Origin: Chrysomallon squamiferum
Lineage: Eukaryota > Mollusca > Gastropoda > Neomphalida > Peltospiridae
Direction: 5' to 3'
Assembly: GCA_012295275.1 (NCBI GenBank)
Contig: CM022669.1
Span: forward strand, 13,007,672-13,052,671
Length of the DNA stretch: 45,000 nt
Part shown: positions 1 through 11,384 of the stretch, in pieces
How positions within the stretch are numbered: the first letter of the stretch is position 1
Layout: each line of letters opens with the position of its first letter
Position numbers and translations under genes: made by a program
Notes under the pieces: generated by a model
Databases searched by the model: none
Seen by the model: the letters and a program-made list of their open reading frames with translations, nothing else
What the model was told of the DNA's origin: nothing

Positions 1-331
1 TGTTGTGTTGTTGTTGTTGTTGTTTTAATACATAATTCTCCAAATTATTTTTCTCTCGGATCCGATACAAGTGTCAACAAAAAAATACTCTGGGGAAATA
101 TCTTTTTTTTCATCAGCAACTCTGGAATGATGATTAAATCTTCCACAACAAGAATGACAAGGATTTGATTTCCTATCTACGATTTGAGCTGGTGCCTCTG
201 TTTTGCAATGTTAAAAAAAAGAAGTTGCGTAACTTATCTTGATGTAGTATATTAACGAGGTCGTTGTTTTTGTTCTTGTTGCTGTCATTGATGTTGTTGC
301 TATTGCTGGTATTGTTGTTGTTGTTGTTGTT
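1..331. repeat. (TTG)n-rich low-complexity stretch
   Basis: TTG trinucleotide runs lie at the window edge (about 1-25) and again at about 264-331, separated by AT-rich unique sequence. No gene is visible here. Confidence 0.85.
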
Positions 332-729
332 TAATATCCGGTATAAATAAAACAGAAAATGAAAACACTCGCTTTAACAGGTATTACAAACACAATCACT
401 AGTATGATGTCATAACATTGTTTTCAGTATCGTCGACTTTCGTTAATATTCACGAGTAACAGATTTGATTCTGTACATGTTTGTTTATTTTATGTTGTTT
501 TTGTTATTATTGTTTATTATTGTTGTTGTAATTGTTTATTTCTGATGTTGGTATTTGCAAACTGTGATTCAGTCGTCACATAAATACTCACTGTTGCTGT
601 AATTAATTATTCTATAATAGCTGTTTATCCTCGTATGACAACTGCACCCGTAACTTGTTACCCGTCAAATCGATGCACTAACCACTGGTCATCAGTCCTC
701 GCCTCTTGAGCCTTATTGTTTTGTAGAAA

Positions 730-922
730 TAGTAGTAGTAGTAGTAGTAGTAGTAATAGTCGTAATAGCAACAGTAGCAGTAGTAGTAGTAATGGTAGTA
801 GTTGTAATAGGAGTAGCAGTAGTAATAATAACAGTAGTACTAGTAATAATAGTAGTAGTAGCAGTAGCAGTAATAACATTAGTGATTAAGGTAGTAACCG
901 TTGTTGTTGTTGTTGTTGTTGT
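730..922. repeat. Imperfect (AGT)n tract joined to (TTG)n
   Basis: Degenerate AGT/AAT triplets run from about 730 to 885. A clean (TTG)n block follows at about 899-922. Poly-Leu and poly-Val frames on the two strands are translations of the repeat, not genes. Confidence 0.9.
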
Positions 923-1346
923 TATGGTAGTAGTGGCAGGTCCAGGAATAACAACAGAACAACAGTGCGTGATATAAGGTCTCTCACGTTACATAATCAT
1001 ATTGACTGACATGCTGTGTTTGATCTCGAATAAAACTGCTCTGTGTTTATTGACCTCATCCGGCGTGGTAACTGTTGTATTGAATTCCATGCACTACTGC
1101 AGGTTTTCCAGGACGGCTAGAAACTGCAAAGTATCATGCAACAAAATCATGTGTGCTTAGCTGCATCTGCAAGCGTTAGGTAATGGTAAACACAGTTTTC
1201 TTTCTAATCAAATATAGATGTCGAATTTAAAGAATAGAAATAACCAGTTATTTAAAAAAAAAAGAAGATATGGCTAATAAACGAAAGAGAATAACTAATT
1301 AACAAACATGCACGTCTTTATAATTAATGATAAGCATATATTGAAC

Positions 1347-1348
<2 letters not shown>

Positions 1349-1431
<83 letters not shown>
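1349..1431. repeat. (TC)n dinucleotide array
   Basis: Uninterrupted TC for about 83 bp. It is the first of seventeen long CT/GA arrays in the window. Confidence 0.97.
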
Positions 1432-1435
<4 letters not shown>

Positions 1436-1454
1436 CTGTCTCTCATATTAACAA

Positions 1455-1512
1455 AATTAGCTCTTTATTTAACTCTAAATATTCTGGGATCGAATCCTCG
1501 AGGCGTCGTAAA
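1455..1512 (+). mobile_element. Possible tRNA-like (SINE) remnant
   Basis: A box-B-like GGGATCGAATCC is seen at 1496-1507. An A-box-like TTAGCTC lies about 39 bp upstream at 1457-1463. The spacing suits an RNA polymerase III internal promoter, and the B box starts GGATC, as in the clearer tRNA-like copies elsewhere in the window. No tail or target duplication is visible and the A box is weak, so this may be chance. Confidence 0.28.
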
Positions 1513-2095
1513 CTGGGTCTAATTTAGAAATGATATAATCATGGCAACAGAATTCTGGCATTTCATGTCTACTTGTGGCTAAATATGAATATTTGTTATT
1601 ATTGCAAAGACACTCAGTACGAATATGCTGTTGTCTTAACTGAGAAACGTAAAGGTTTCTGTCGCTGTTTGTCTCAAGTAAAAGACTCCAAGTCTACCTT
1701 ATCTAAATATCAATAATTATTATAATGAAGACAAATGCTTATGAATTTATTTTTCCTGGTTAAACTCACCAACCCGTTAATACTGCTTCTGAATAGGCAT
1801 GCTTTACAACAAAACACACTTAAATGTTAAAGCAATCATATTCCAGTTGATGCTGATTTGTTTTCTGTTGTTGTTTTTTTTTCTTTTTTCTTTCTTCTTT
1901 CTTACACTTTTATCCCACCAGAACCAAAAAAAATTCTGTTAATATTTTTGAATTTATTAAATATATTAAATTCCAACAAGGATATTTGCCCACTTTCATA
2001 ATTCACATCTCGGCATGTTTTCGTTCTCATACACGTGTTAACAATCATCTAGAAAACAGTGGTACTAAAACCTTCACTCACTTTTCCCTGTAGGT
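1513..2095. other. AT-rich unique sequence, no gene seen
   Basis: Non-repetitive AT-rich DNA with short T-rich patches (about 1870-1905). I see no convincing exon, RNA gene or transposon here. Confidence 0.6.
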
Positions 2096-2119
2096 GAATT
2101 CAGTGGATGATCTTTTGAA

Positions 2120-2450
2120 AACGTATAAAATGCCCGCGTGTACTGATGAAGGAATTCTGGACCGACGCGCCCGGAACTCTAGGATTTCGCGCTATCTATT
2201 TCAAACTCTTCCTCGAGAGATTTACGAAATCCTTCTCAGAACGACATGAAAAGCTTCAGCATTTCGCCCGCTGTTGTGATTAGGAAAACACGGCGGATGT
2301 CGGGCAGGTGGCAAAACAGTAGGTTAATGCGCGGTAATTCCAAATGGCGGCTGATATTCTCCCGCCACTTTTCGTAGGCGCGCGCGGATTCCCGCGCCGT
2401 TTTGTTTTTTGCGAAATGTTTTGTTGTCGAATCGGTTGGTGGGTGCAAGC
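2120..2450. promoter_or_regulatory. CpG-rich, promoter-like island
   Basis: This block is much richer in CpG than its surroundings. Visible sites include a TATA-like GTATAAAATG at about 2124-2133, a YY1-like AAATGGCGGC near 2341-2350, an E2F-like CTCCCGCC near 2359-2366, and TTCCCGCGCC near 2390-2399. CCAAT occurs on the minus strand near 2460. A 70-residue minus-strand open frame (2236-2448) crosses the block, but it shows no recognisable domain and may only reflect the higher GC. I read the island as a candidate promoter or enhancer; orientation is undecided. Confidence 0.4.
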
Positions 2451-2460
2451 CATTTATTGG

Positions 2461-3158
2461 TTTTTATTATTGTACAAAACATGTTTGTGTTAAAATTAGC
2501 GATCTAAAAGCAGTTAAAAAGAGAATTAAAAAAAAAAAAAAAAAGTCCTGTTAGATGAATTTGACAGCTGCATAAAGAGCAAATTGGTCATCATCATCAT
2601 CATCATCACTTGTATTACATCATTATGATCATTATAATGATGACGCTGTCGTTGTTGATGTTGATGAGAATGCATATGGCTACTTTTTTTTTTTTTCAAG
2701 ATACTTATGTTGTTGTTGTTTCATTCCTCATCAGTTAGAAAACGTGTTGTGGTAGTACAGAATGTTGACGATGACGAAAACAACAACGTCAGTACTAATA
2801 TTAAGAAGAAAACGAATGCAAAAAAACAACAACAACATTATTTTAAATATGCAAATAGCACAGAAGCTTGATACTTCTGATTCCTTTCGAAACCGGAATA
2901 AAAGCACACAAGAAAAAACAAAAACAAGTATTTCTTTTATTATTTTTATTTCGTTGGTTATTATTAACTGCCAGTCTACTATTTCATAACAGAGGGGAAA
3001 ACAAATACAGTGAAATGTAATAACTTCCTTACTTCAAACACTACCTCAACGAGAAAACAAGCGTTGCAGATCTAATTACAAAAACACTCAGTAAACTTGA
3101 AAAAGAAACAAAAAATTGAAAATACATTTTTTGAAAAAAAAAGAATAATAAACATTGT
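2461..3158. other. AT-rich unique DNA with short (ATC)n, (TTG)n and A/T runs
   Basis: Short CAT/ATC triplets at about 2590-2605, poly(A) near 2528-2544, poly(T) near 2683-2696 and (TTG)n near 2709-2720. No gene is supported. Confidence 0.6.
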
Positions 3159-3159
3159 G

Positions 3160-3197
3160 AAAAAAAAAAAAAAAAAAATTTTTTTTTTTTTTTTTTT
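3160..3197. repeat. A19-T19 perfect palindrome
   Basis: Nineteen A directly followed by nineteen T, with no spacer. The arms are exactly equal by my count. It could form a cruciform in DNA or a hairpin in RNA, and it is a likely assembly or sequencing weak point. Confidence 0.9.
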
Positions 3198-4210
3198 GAA
3201 ATTCTCTTCATCGCTTGTAAAGAGAGAAATGCTGATTCAAGAGTCTTGGGGGAATTAATAAAACTGAATATGACTGTTACACGATCAATGTCTCTAATAA
3301 CTGTAAGTGGTTGATTTAAACTCCTCGTCTGTACTTCAAGTTATGCTTACACTACGCTGAAGACACTGATCCGCCACTGAAGTATGAGAATGTGTGATGC
3401 GTGTTTTCTGAAAATATATAAAAAGAAAGTGTACGTAATTATTTCAACCTAAAATATTACGACAAAAAGTTGTTTTTTTCGTATTATCTGTTTCCTTATT
3501 AGAAAATTGTTATTAAAAATAATTGTTTAATAATATATTCTGCTGGATATAACTTAGCATTTGTTAATTTTCTCTTGTCTTCCGTCGTCATTTTGTTTTT
3601 TTCTGTTTTTTTCTGTTATCTTTGATCTTTGTATTACGGCACTGATTAATATTATATTATATTATATTTAGTTACTTTTACGTTATATTATCGTTCATGT
3701 GTTCTAATACATCGGTAAGTACCAGTATGTTAATTTACTAATCTTTCATTTTCTCTATCCTTCTGATATCTGTTAATTAGGTTTTAGAAGTTTGTGCCAA
3801 ATTATATAAATATTTGTTATAAATTTTTCCAAAGGTTCCGAATCTAAAAAATTTCAGAAATAAGCTATCTAAAATTTTGGAATAAATCATGGTTCCTCTT
3901 TTAAAATTCCATATCTGAAATATCTAAAAGAAATTATTGCAGCTTCTAAAGATACCATAAATTAAAAATTATGATAGTTGAACTGTTGTCTCTGTGATTA
4001 AGTTTTAAATAGTACAACATGAAAAGCTGGGGTTATTTTTAAACAGAATGCGAACTTAAAATAACATGTCTGTGTTTTGTTGAGAAAATTTCGATATAAT
4101 CTAATTAAAATACACTTGCCAGTAATTATCAGAAAACATGCTACAGTATTAAATTTTATTTCTGTTTTTTGGTTTAAAGAGAAATATCAAAAAAAAGGTT
4201 TCATTGCTAG
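3198..4210. other. AT-rich unique sequence, no gene seen
   Basis: Contains an ATATT run near 3645-3668 and a lone strong donor-like CGGTAAGTACC at 3713-3723 without a supporting exon. Nothing else is recognised. Confidence 0.55.
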
Positions 4211-4224
4211 AATGATTTGCACCA

Positions 4225-4580
4225 ATGCAATTTACACATACACATATGCGCAATATTGCACATGCACGCATACAAACCCACATAAATACACTTATATACA
4301 TAGATCCAAACCCACATAATTATTATACGCACACATACACGCAAAAGTTTACAAACAAAAATCCACGTTCATACAGGCACGCAAGCACGCACAGTTTCAC
4401 ACAGACACACACACACACACACACATATATATAAACACACATGCGCGCATTAAAAAAATATTCACAGATACAGATATGTCTATACGCAAACACAAACACA
4501 AACACACACATGCATACATATATACATTTATGCACAAATACAGGTATATATGCAGATGCATCAACATACTTACACATATA
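4225..4580. repeat. Degenerate (AC)n/(ACAT)n tract
   Basis: CA- and CATA-rich imperfect repeats. The purest part is (CA)n at about 4404-4423. Open frames on both strands are Thr/His or Cys/Val repeats and are not genes. Confidence 0.9.
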
Positions 4581-4802
4581 ATTATAAATACTTATACATC
4601 AAACTGTGTTGTATACAAGCTGCAATGGCTACTAAGCTTGATAATGTTAAATTAGGAAATGTTTAAACTGGCAAATTCTTAAACTGCGGTTTAAATTGAA
4701 GGGTGATAGGTTTACTTTATACAGACAAACAGTATCGTGTGTTTAACTAAGGTGAAGACAAAATGTGGGATCCAACCAAACTCACCATACTTTGGTTATT
4801 TA

Positions 4803-4907
4803 TTGTTGTTGTCGTTGTTGTAGTGGTGGCTGTTGTGGTGGTGGTTCGTCATTATTGGTGTTGTTGTTGTTGTGGTGGTGGTGGTTGTGATGGTGGTGGT
4901 GGTGATT
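4803..4907. repeat. (TTG/GTG)n trinucleotide tract
   Basis: Mixed TTG and GTG triplets, coding only poly-Val, poly-Cys or poly-Gly in the plus frames. Confidence 0.88.
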
Positions 4908-5226
4908 TCCTGAAGAATAAGAAAGAAACAAAAAAATCAGTGAAACGTGTGGTTACTTTCTCGTAAGTACCGACTGAAATATTTAATATAAAATATTTCC
5001 AATCCAGTATTATTTTCATTTTTTTTTTTTTTTTTGGTCAAATTTACGAATACTTATAACGCCAGTGTGTATTCTTAATGGCCTGAAAGCATCCCATTAG
5101 TGTTAGGCATAATTAAAAGAATACAATAAAATATTCATGAAATCGTCTCAAACAGAATTATAGGAATCTTGTGTCAAGTCCAAGTGCGCCAGGGTTTTAC
5201 TCATTCTGTTGCTTTTAACACACTTT

Positions 5227-5228
<2 letters not shown>

Positions 5229-5259
<31 letters not shown>
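5229..5259. repeat. Poly(T) run, 31 nt
   Basis: Uninterrupted T homopolymer. It could be the reverse of a retroposon poly(A) tail, but no element body is recognised beside it. Confidence 0.95.
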
Positions 5260-5380
5260 CGCGTTCTTTCTTTGTCCGTTTTGAAGAAATTCACATGTTC
5301 TAAAAATTCGATTTTTTCCTCTCAAAAAATCAATTTGATCTACTTTAATATAAACGTATACAACTTAATTTCGTTATATT

Positions 5381-5492
<112 letters not shown>

Positions 5493-5552
5493 ATTCTTAA
5501 CGTGTTTATCTATATTCCTCGAAGTTTCGTCTATATCTGAGATCACAAAACA

Positions 5553-5846
5553 GATACATACATACATACACTGATAAACCTACATATATGTGTCAATACA
5601 TATAGATACATACACATACATATATAATACATACATGCATATATACATATACTCAGACATACGTACGTACGTACATACATACATACGTACATACATACAT
5701 ACATACATTCATACATACATACATACATACATACATACATACATACATACATACATACATACATACATACATACATTCATACATACATACATACATACAT
5801 ACATACATACATACATACATACATACATACACACACACATTCATAT
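5553..5846. repeat. (ACAT)n tetranucleotide array
   Basis: Starts degenerate and becomes nearly pure ACAT from about 5672 to 5830, with rare ATTC and ACGT variants, and ends in (CA)n. Open frames of about 70-100 residues on both strands are repeat translations. Confidence 0.96.
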
Positions 5847-6113
5847 ATACAAGAAAAAAAGCCATAAAAGAAGAAGATACATGTAATGGATATATTAATA
5901 TTTTCCTACATTAATTTCATTTCAGCTGGAAATGTGGAATTTTAAAAGCATTATTAATAAATATTTGAGCAGATCATCTGAGAAATCAAATACTGCGCTA
6001 GTGTCACAGATCGAATGTCAGTACAAACAAAACCATTATCACCACAGGAAATTACAAAACTGATTGAAACAAAGGAAAACGAGAGAAGCAAATTTCCTAC
6101 ACTTCCTATTGCT

Positions 6114-6121
6114 TTTTATTA

Positions 6122-6176
<55 letters not shown>

Positions 6177-6335
6177 AACTTCTGTTGTTGTTTTTTTCTT
6201 CTTCTTCTTCTTCTTCTTATTATTATTATTATTGATGCTGTTGTTATTGTATGCGTTGTTGTTGTTATCACTGTCACAAACATAATTATCATCGCTATCA
6301 TCGTGAACACCATCATCACCATCATCGTCAACAAA

Positions 6336-6367
<32 letters not shown>

Positions 6368-6400
6368 TAATAATAATGATAATGATAATAATAATGACTT
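6114..6400. repeat. Compound (ATT)n-(CTT)n-(ATT)n ... (AAT)n tract
   Basis: (ATT)n at about 6114-6175, (CTT)n with (ATT)n at about 6197-6232, mixed ATC/GTT triplets, then (AAT)n at about 6334-6395. The ATT and AAT blocks are inverted relative to each other and could pair in a transcript. A 146-residue plus frame is almost all Tyr/Leu/Ile/Asn repeat. Confidence 0.93.
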
Positions 6401-6531
6401 AAAATATCTAAGATTATGTCTCTTTTTTGCATCTGCCAACTATTGTCACTACTAGATAGTGTAACACATCTACATATATTTCACACTGTTTGTTTACTCC
6501 ATATATGTGTGCGTGCGTGAGTCTGTGTGTG

Positions 6532-6679
<148 letters not shown>

Positions 6680-6699
6680 GATATAGATATATAAAGATA

Positions 6700-7085
6700 T
6701 ATAGATAAATATATATATTTGCTCACTTACATGTGTTCATCTCAGTTTGAACCAACTTAAACTGGAATAAGAAATTAAAAAAAAGTTTTAAAAAGTTATA
6801 CTATGGCCTGTTAATTACTGTACGCAAGCATACATTAAAGTATTATCAGTTAAGTAAGAAAACTGCACAGAAAAATTACCGTTCATTTGATAAGAGAGTC
6901 GCATTTACTGGCAGTTAACACATATATTGCAACATTACTTAGTTCAAAAATAACAAACTATCCCGCCATAGGTATGTTTATTTATATTACATGAGACAGT
7001 CATATTTACAGTGATCTGAATCAATCGGATGCACCTTCTCTTAAATATGATAATTACATAGTTTTATATACTTATATGTCAGTAT
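6700..7085. other. AT-rich unique sequence, no gene seen
   Basis: No repeat array, splice-flanked open frame or RNA gene is recognised. Confidence 0.55.
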
Positions 7086-7091
7086 TTCATT

Positions 7092-7111
7092 TATTATTAT
7101 CATTATTATTA

Positions 7112-7157
<46 letters not shown>

Positions 7158-7172
7158 TACTATTACTATTAC

Positions 7173-7248
<76 letters not shown>

Positions 7249-7249
7249 T
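7092..7249. repeat. (ATT)n array with (ACT ATT) interior
   Basis: Long ATT triplet array with an internal block of alternating ACT/ATT at about 7153-7177. It is followed by a T-rich stretch to about 7280. The poly-Leu frame is an artefact of the repeat. Confidence 0.96.
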
Positions 7250-7281
7250 AACTTTTCTCTTCTTTTTTTTTTTTTTCTTTT

Positions 7282-7940
7282 ACAATGAACAGCTATTTAA
7301 ACCAAAACTATTTCTTTATCTATTTAAACGAACAGTTCATTTAAATAACACCATCTATTTAACTGTTATCTAACCTATCTGTCTAAACTATCTAAACGTC
7401 GGTCAAGGTAACACAGATTGCTAGAACTTCTTCTGCCTCAGAAGTCAGCTGAGGCGGGCAATAGCTGTGGTTCTGGACGTTGTTAAATATTTAGTACATA
7501 AAAAAAAGAAGAAAACACATCCACAGCTGTGTTATGTTCCTAATGCACGCACCTGCTGCCGAGTCGTTTCGCCAGTAAACAGTCGACATTCAAAATTAAT
7601 ACAAATCGATTGGTCCTGCGAGTTGCAGTGAAGATCAAAACACGAAGACGTGGGTGAAGACAAAACTCTGGTGGTTAGAACTTGCAGACCAATTAAGACT
7701 TTTGAGAAGAAAAAAAAAAAAAAGAGAAGGAGAAGAAGAAGAAGAAAAGACAGGTAAAGTAATTATTAAAAGTAAAGATAAAAAAATAAAATTGATGAAA
7801 TTCCTTCAGTTGTAGTCTCAAAAGGTGGTTTTTAATTTACGTTTTGGGGTTGTTGTTTTTTGTTGTTTTTTTCTTTTTAACAGCGTCATGTTAATTTGAA
7901 ATAGCTTTTGAAATCTTCGTTTGTGTAACCTGTCTGTATG
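7282..7940. other. Unique sequence, no gene seen
   Basis: Repeated use of ATCTATTTAAC-like words at 7315-7400 suggests old degenerate tandem repeats. A small inverted repeat GCCTCA/TGAGGC sits at 7435-7455. An A/AAG-rich run lies at about 7708-7748. Confidence 0.5.
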
Positions 7941-8097
7941 TCTTATATGTATCTGTCTGTCTAATACATACATACATAATATATATCTATATATACAGAC
8001 ACACACATACATACATACACACACACGTACAACTACATAAACATATATAAATAAAAAGATATATACATATATACATACATGCATATCTACACACACT

Positions 8098-8152
<55 letters not shown>

Positions 8153-8155
8153 GCA
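7940..8155. repeat. (CA)n/(ATAC)n tract ending in (CA)n-(TA)n
   Basis: Degenerate CATA repeats lead to perfect (CA)n at about 8098-8139 and then (TA)n to about 8152. Minus-strand frames of 140-146 residues here are Cys/Val repeats. Confidence 0.93.
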
Positions 8156-8407
8156 TATGTAGATCCCATGCATAAGCACAAATTTCTGAACATACAAAAT
8201 AGACACATTTTGTAGAGATATCCGTATATATCGTATGTCCTGGACCACACACATACAAAACAATATCCTCTCAATAACACATCGCATATATGCAAAGTTA
8301 TGCATAAGAAAGATTTCAGGTACATACTAAGGATCACTGTATCGTGCTTTGCATAGTTTGTGAAAAGTAATTTTGGAAAGATTGAAACACAATTCCCAAA
8401 AATTCTC

Positions 8408-8451
8408 AAAAAAAAAAAAAAAAAAAAATGGGAAAAAAAAAAAAACGAGAG

Positions 8452-8541
<90 letters not shown>
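8408..8541. repeat. Poly(A) plus (GA)n array
   Basis: A-rich run at 8408-8446 followed by perfect (GA)n from about 8453 to 8541. The Arg-Glu frames are repeat translations. Confidence 0.97.
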
Positions 8542-8543
<2 letters not shown>

Positions 8544-8734
8544 AAGGGACATCATCGAATTGTGCGGATCAAATCAGTAAGATTCAGCCAGTTATTTCCC
8601 TTGTTCAGATAAATTTAATTTCTCGTTGTCTTTTTTTTTTATCGAGAATAAAAGTAAAATGAATTTAAAAAAAATGATAATTGTAATCGTGAAAATAAAT
8701 AAATAAATAAATCAGATTAAAGAAAAGATAGAGA

Positions 8735-8800
8735 ACGAGAGAGAGGGAGAGAGAGGGAGAGAGAGAGAGAGGGGGAGGGGGAGGAAGAAAAGAGGGGAAG
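8735..8800. repeat. Imperfect (GA)n/GGA-rich tract
   Basis: GA and GGGA units, purine-only on the plus strand. Confidence 0.85.
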
Positions 8801-9127
8801 ATGAGAGCGAAATATCAGATATCTCTGGCAACTCAGTCTTATGTCGGCATTTACAATAACACATTTATCTGTTATTTGGTATAAATCATTAATATCTGGA
8901 AAGAGAGCAAAGACCTCTGGTGTGGATTTTATTGTCTTCAGCGTTTTAACAAACAACTGTCCTGACTAACATCAAAGGGTTCCTGTCCAATACTTCGTAC
9001 CTGAACTTAGATGAATTATAAATTAGCAGCGAAATGGACTAAACTGAACTCACCTCGAACTGCAGTTTGCACTTGGTGATATGTGGCGGAAGAGAAAGAA
9101 GGAGTGTTAAAGAATTATCGATCTGGA

Positions 9128-9260
9128 TGACAACAACAACAACAACAACAGCAACAAAACACATTATTATTTTTTTATTAATTTTAAAATCAATAAAATT
9201 GGATGAAAAAATACACACACAAAACGCGCGCACACACAACACACACATGCGCTTGTACAT
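9128..9260. repeat. (AAC)n and (CA)n short tracts
   Basis: AAC triplets at about 9128-9157 and CA-rich sequence at about 9212-9250. The Thr-rich frame is repeat-derived. Confidence 0.8.
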
Positions 9261-9544
9261 GTGTGTGTATGTATATATAACTATTCACGCATACAATCTA
9301 TACGTATGTAAATATATATATCAGTTTTCATACACACGTAAGCATATACAATCATGCATAATTACATAGACATATAAACACAATTATACAAACAATCACA
9401 AATAACAGAGAGACAAATAAAAAGAAAGAATGAACAAATCATATACAGCCACCTTTTGAGTATGTATTTCTTCACATAACCACACACCACACTCAACCAT
9501 CCATACAGACAACCAACTCACAAACGTGCACGTTTTATTTCATA

Positions 9545-9545
<1 letters not shown>

Positions 9546-9586
<41 letters not shown>
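9546..9586. repeat. (GT)n array
   Basis: Perfect GT dinucleotide of about 41 bp. Confidence 0.95.
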
Positions 9587-9587
<1 letters not shown>

Positions 9588-9784
9588 TAGAGAATAAGAG
9601 AGTAAAAGAAATACAGATTCATACACACACAAACACATATAAAATAAAACATTTTATAGCAGAAGTCACACATTAACATACACACACAGAGATTCTCTCA
9701 CATGTGTGCACGTGTGTTTGTGGCTTCTACATGCTTTATCTTATATCTATGTATGTGTCTGTATCGTTGTAAAACAGTGGGAAT

Positions 9785-9890
<106 letters not shown>

Positions 9891-9955
9891 GAAATTCACC
9901 TGTATAATGTTATAGACTATTTCCGCGTCTTTTCATTTCTTCATCATCTTGACAG

Positions 9956-10042
9956 GTTTAGCGTTGTTAAGCTCGGGATTTATTCCTATCTGTTTACACA
10001 TTCCGCATTAATAGTGACTGTTTCTTTCGGAATCCAATTACA
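9956..10042 (+). other. Possible internal exon (87 bp), unproven
   Basis: A pyrimidine-rich acceptor-like tract ends in TTGACAG at 9949-9955, and a consensus donor GTAAGTA begins at 10043. The 87 bp between them is a multiple of three and is open in one frame with the same phase at both ends. That frame encodes a hydrophobic, membrane-helix-like peptide containing HSALIVTVSFGIQL. No neighbouring exon is recognised and the family is unknown. Chance is a serious alternative. Confidence 0.18.
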
Positions 10043-10258
10043 GTAAGTAAAAATAGTCATAATACACAATCAATACACGGTGTATGTACCTGGATGATTG
10101 GTATATGACCAACTGTTTGCTTTAGTCATTAGAGGAAGAAATGAAAGGGAAAATAAAATTAAAATATTTATTCTAACTACACTCTCATTTTGCGGTTTTG
10201 CTTTTTGTTGGTTTTGAAATTGTGTTATTAAGGCAGAGAGTGATAAGAGGGATAATGG

Positions 10259-10355
10259 TGGTTTGTATGTATGTGTGTATGTGTGTCTGTATGTATGTAT
10301 GTGTGTATGTATGTATGTGTGTGTGTGCATATATGTATGTATTTATTTATATGTT

Positions 10356-10404
<49 letters not shown>

Positions 10405-10440
10405 ATGTTTGTGTATATGTATGTCTGTATGTACGTATAA
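10259..10440. repeat. (TGTA)n/(GT)n tract
   Basis: TATG tetranucleotides interrupted by (GT)n at about 10366-10388. All frames are Tyr/Val/Cys repeat peptides on plus and Thr/His on minus. Confidence 0.94.
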
Positions 10441-10469
10441 CAATAGCAAAGCAACAATAACAACAACAG

Positions 10470-10592
10470 TAAAATAAAATAAAGTAATTAAATAAATAAA
10501 TAAGTAAATAAATAAATTAAAAAATAATAATAATTAATTAATTAATTAATAATAATAATAATAATAATAATGATAATAATAATAATAATAAC
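10470..10592. repeat. (AAAT)n to (AAT)n AT-rich tract
   Basis: AAAT units at about 10485-10515, AATT units at about 10527-10550, then AAT triplets to about 10590. Confidence 0.9.
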
Positions 10593-10721
10593 AGATATTC
10601 TTTCATATTTGTCGTGTCTTATTTTAATTTTTGTAGGTGGAAAAGACCTACTTTATTTTAAGTATATTTTATGACGTTGTGTAAAAAGTGTTTAATATCC
10701 CACGCCGTTCTAGCTAAGTAC

Positions 10722-10747
10722 TTTTTTTTTTTTTTTTTTTTTTTTTT
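10722..10747. repeat. Poly(T) run, 26 nt
   Basis: Uninterrupted T homopolymer. Confidence 0.94.
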
Positions 10748-10966
10748 GTTCTTATCACAGCAGCCTGTTTCCTTTTAGTGCAGTTTTATTTTTGTTTTAT
10801 TTCAGTCTGTTTCTGAATATAATACACTAGCTTCATTGGTCGAGTTACAAGAAAATAAGACTTTCTGTATATGAGTTTATTTTAGTGGGTGGGTAGTGGG
10901 TGGTCTTGTGATTGAGTTTATGTAAGTGTATATGAGTGGGAGTGCGACTGTGTATGTGTATGTATG

Positions 10967-11011
10967 ACAGAGAGAGAGAGTGAGAGAGAGAGAGAGAGGG
11001 AGGGAGGGAGG

Positions 11012-11073
<62 letters not shown>
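10967..11073. repeat. (GA)n array with (GGGA)n interior
   Basis: GA dinucleotides flank a short GGGA block at about 10997-11018. Confidence 0.97.
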
Positions 11074-11078
<5 letters not shown>

Positions 11079-11129
11079 AAATATATTAAAAGCCCTTACC
11101 TCTGAGACAGACAATCCTCTAAGAACAAC

Positions 11130-11210
11130 GTTATTACGTCAATAATGGAATGACGTCACATAGCAACATAGCGCGGTAACCTAAAGAGACCTTAATTTGG
11201 GGTTCTTAGA
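11130..11210 (+). promoter_or_regulatory. CRE-rich promoter-like segment
   Basis: Two CREB/ATF-type sites lie 17 bp apart: TTACGTCA at 11134-11141 and the full palindrome TGACGTCA at 11151-11158. RFX/X-box-like half-sites AGCAAC (11162-11167) and GGTAAC (11175-11180) follow directly. CRE next to X-box half-sites is a known promoter arrangement. The strand is chosen because a consensus donor lies about 100 bp downstream on plus. Confidence 0.4.
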
Positions 11211-11263
11211 TATTAACAGCAGAGCAACAAATACTAGCAACAGCATACGAGGACTGTATGAAG
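11211..11263 (+). other. Possible first exon ending in a perfect splice donor
   Basis: The sequence downstream of the CRE cluster is free of microsatellites and ends ATGAAG (11258-11263) before the consensus donor GTGAGT at 11264-11269. It may be a 5' non-coding exon or an exon whose coding part is only Met-Lys. The transcription start is not defined and 11211 is only a nominal left edge. No partner exon was identified. Confidence 0.25.
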
Positions 11264-11384
11264 GTGAGTTATGGAAATATGTTATAATCTTTATTTTAAT
11301 TATGTCTTAGTGTTTTGATACTAACAGCCGAATGGCAAATGTGTTTGCTATAATTGCACTTGCGATGATTTGAATAGGTGAATC

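Noticed and set aside
658-977. Poly-Leu and poly-Val open frames on both strands
   Set aside because: They are translations of imperfect AGT and TTG triplets. Both strands are open at once and there is no complex protein sequence.
3685-3725. ATG followed six codons later by GTAAGT
   Set aside because: AT-rich surroundings, no promoter-like context, and short ATG-to-donor pairs are expected by chance in 45 kb.
5652-5834. Regular spaced repeats considered as a CRISPR-like or satellite array
   Set aside because: The unit is a simple tetranucleotide with no unique spacers, in a eukaryotic genome.
5543-5886. Open frames of 70-98 residues made of MYVC or HTYI units
   Set aside because: Direct translations of the ACAT tetranucleotide array, open in several frames and both strands.
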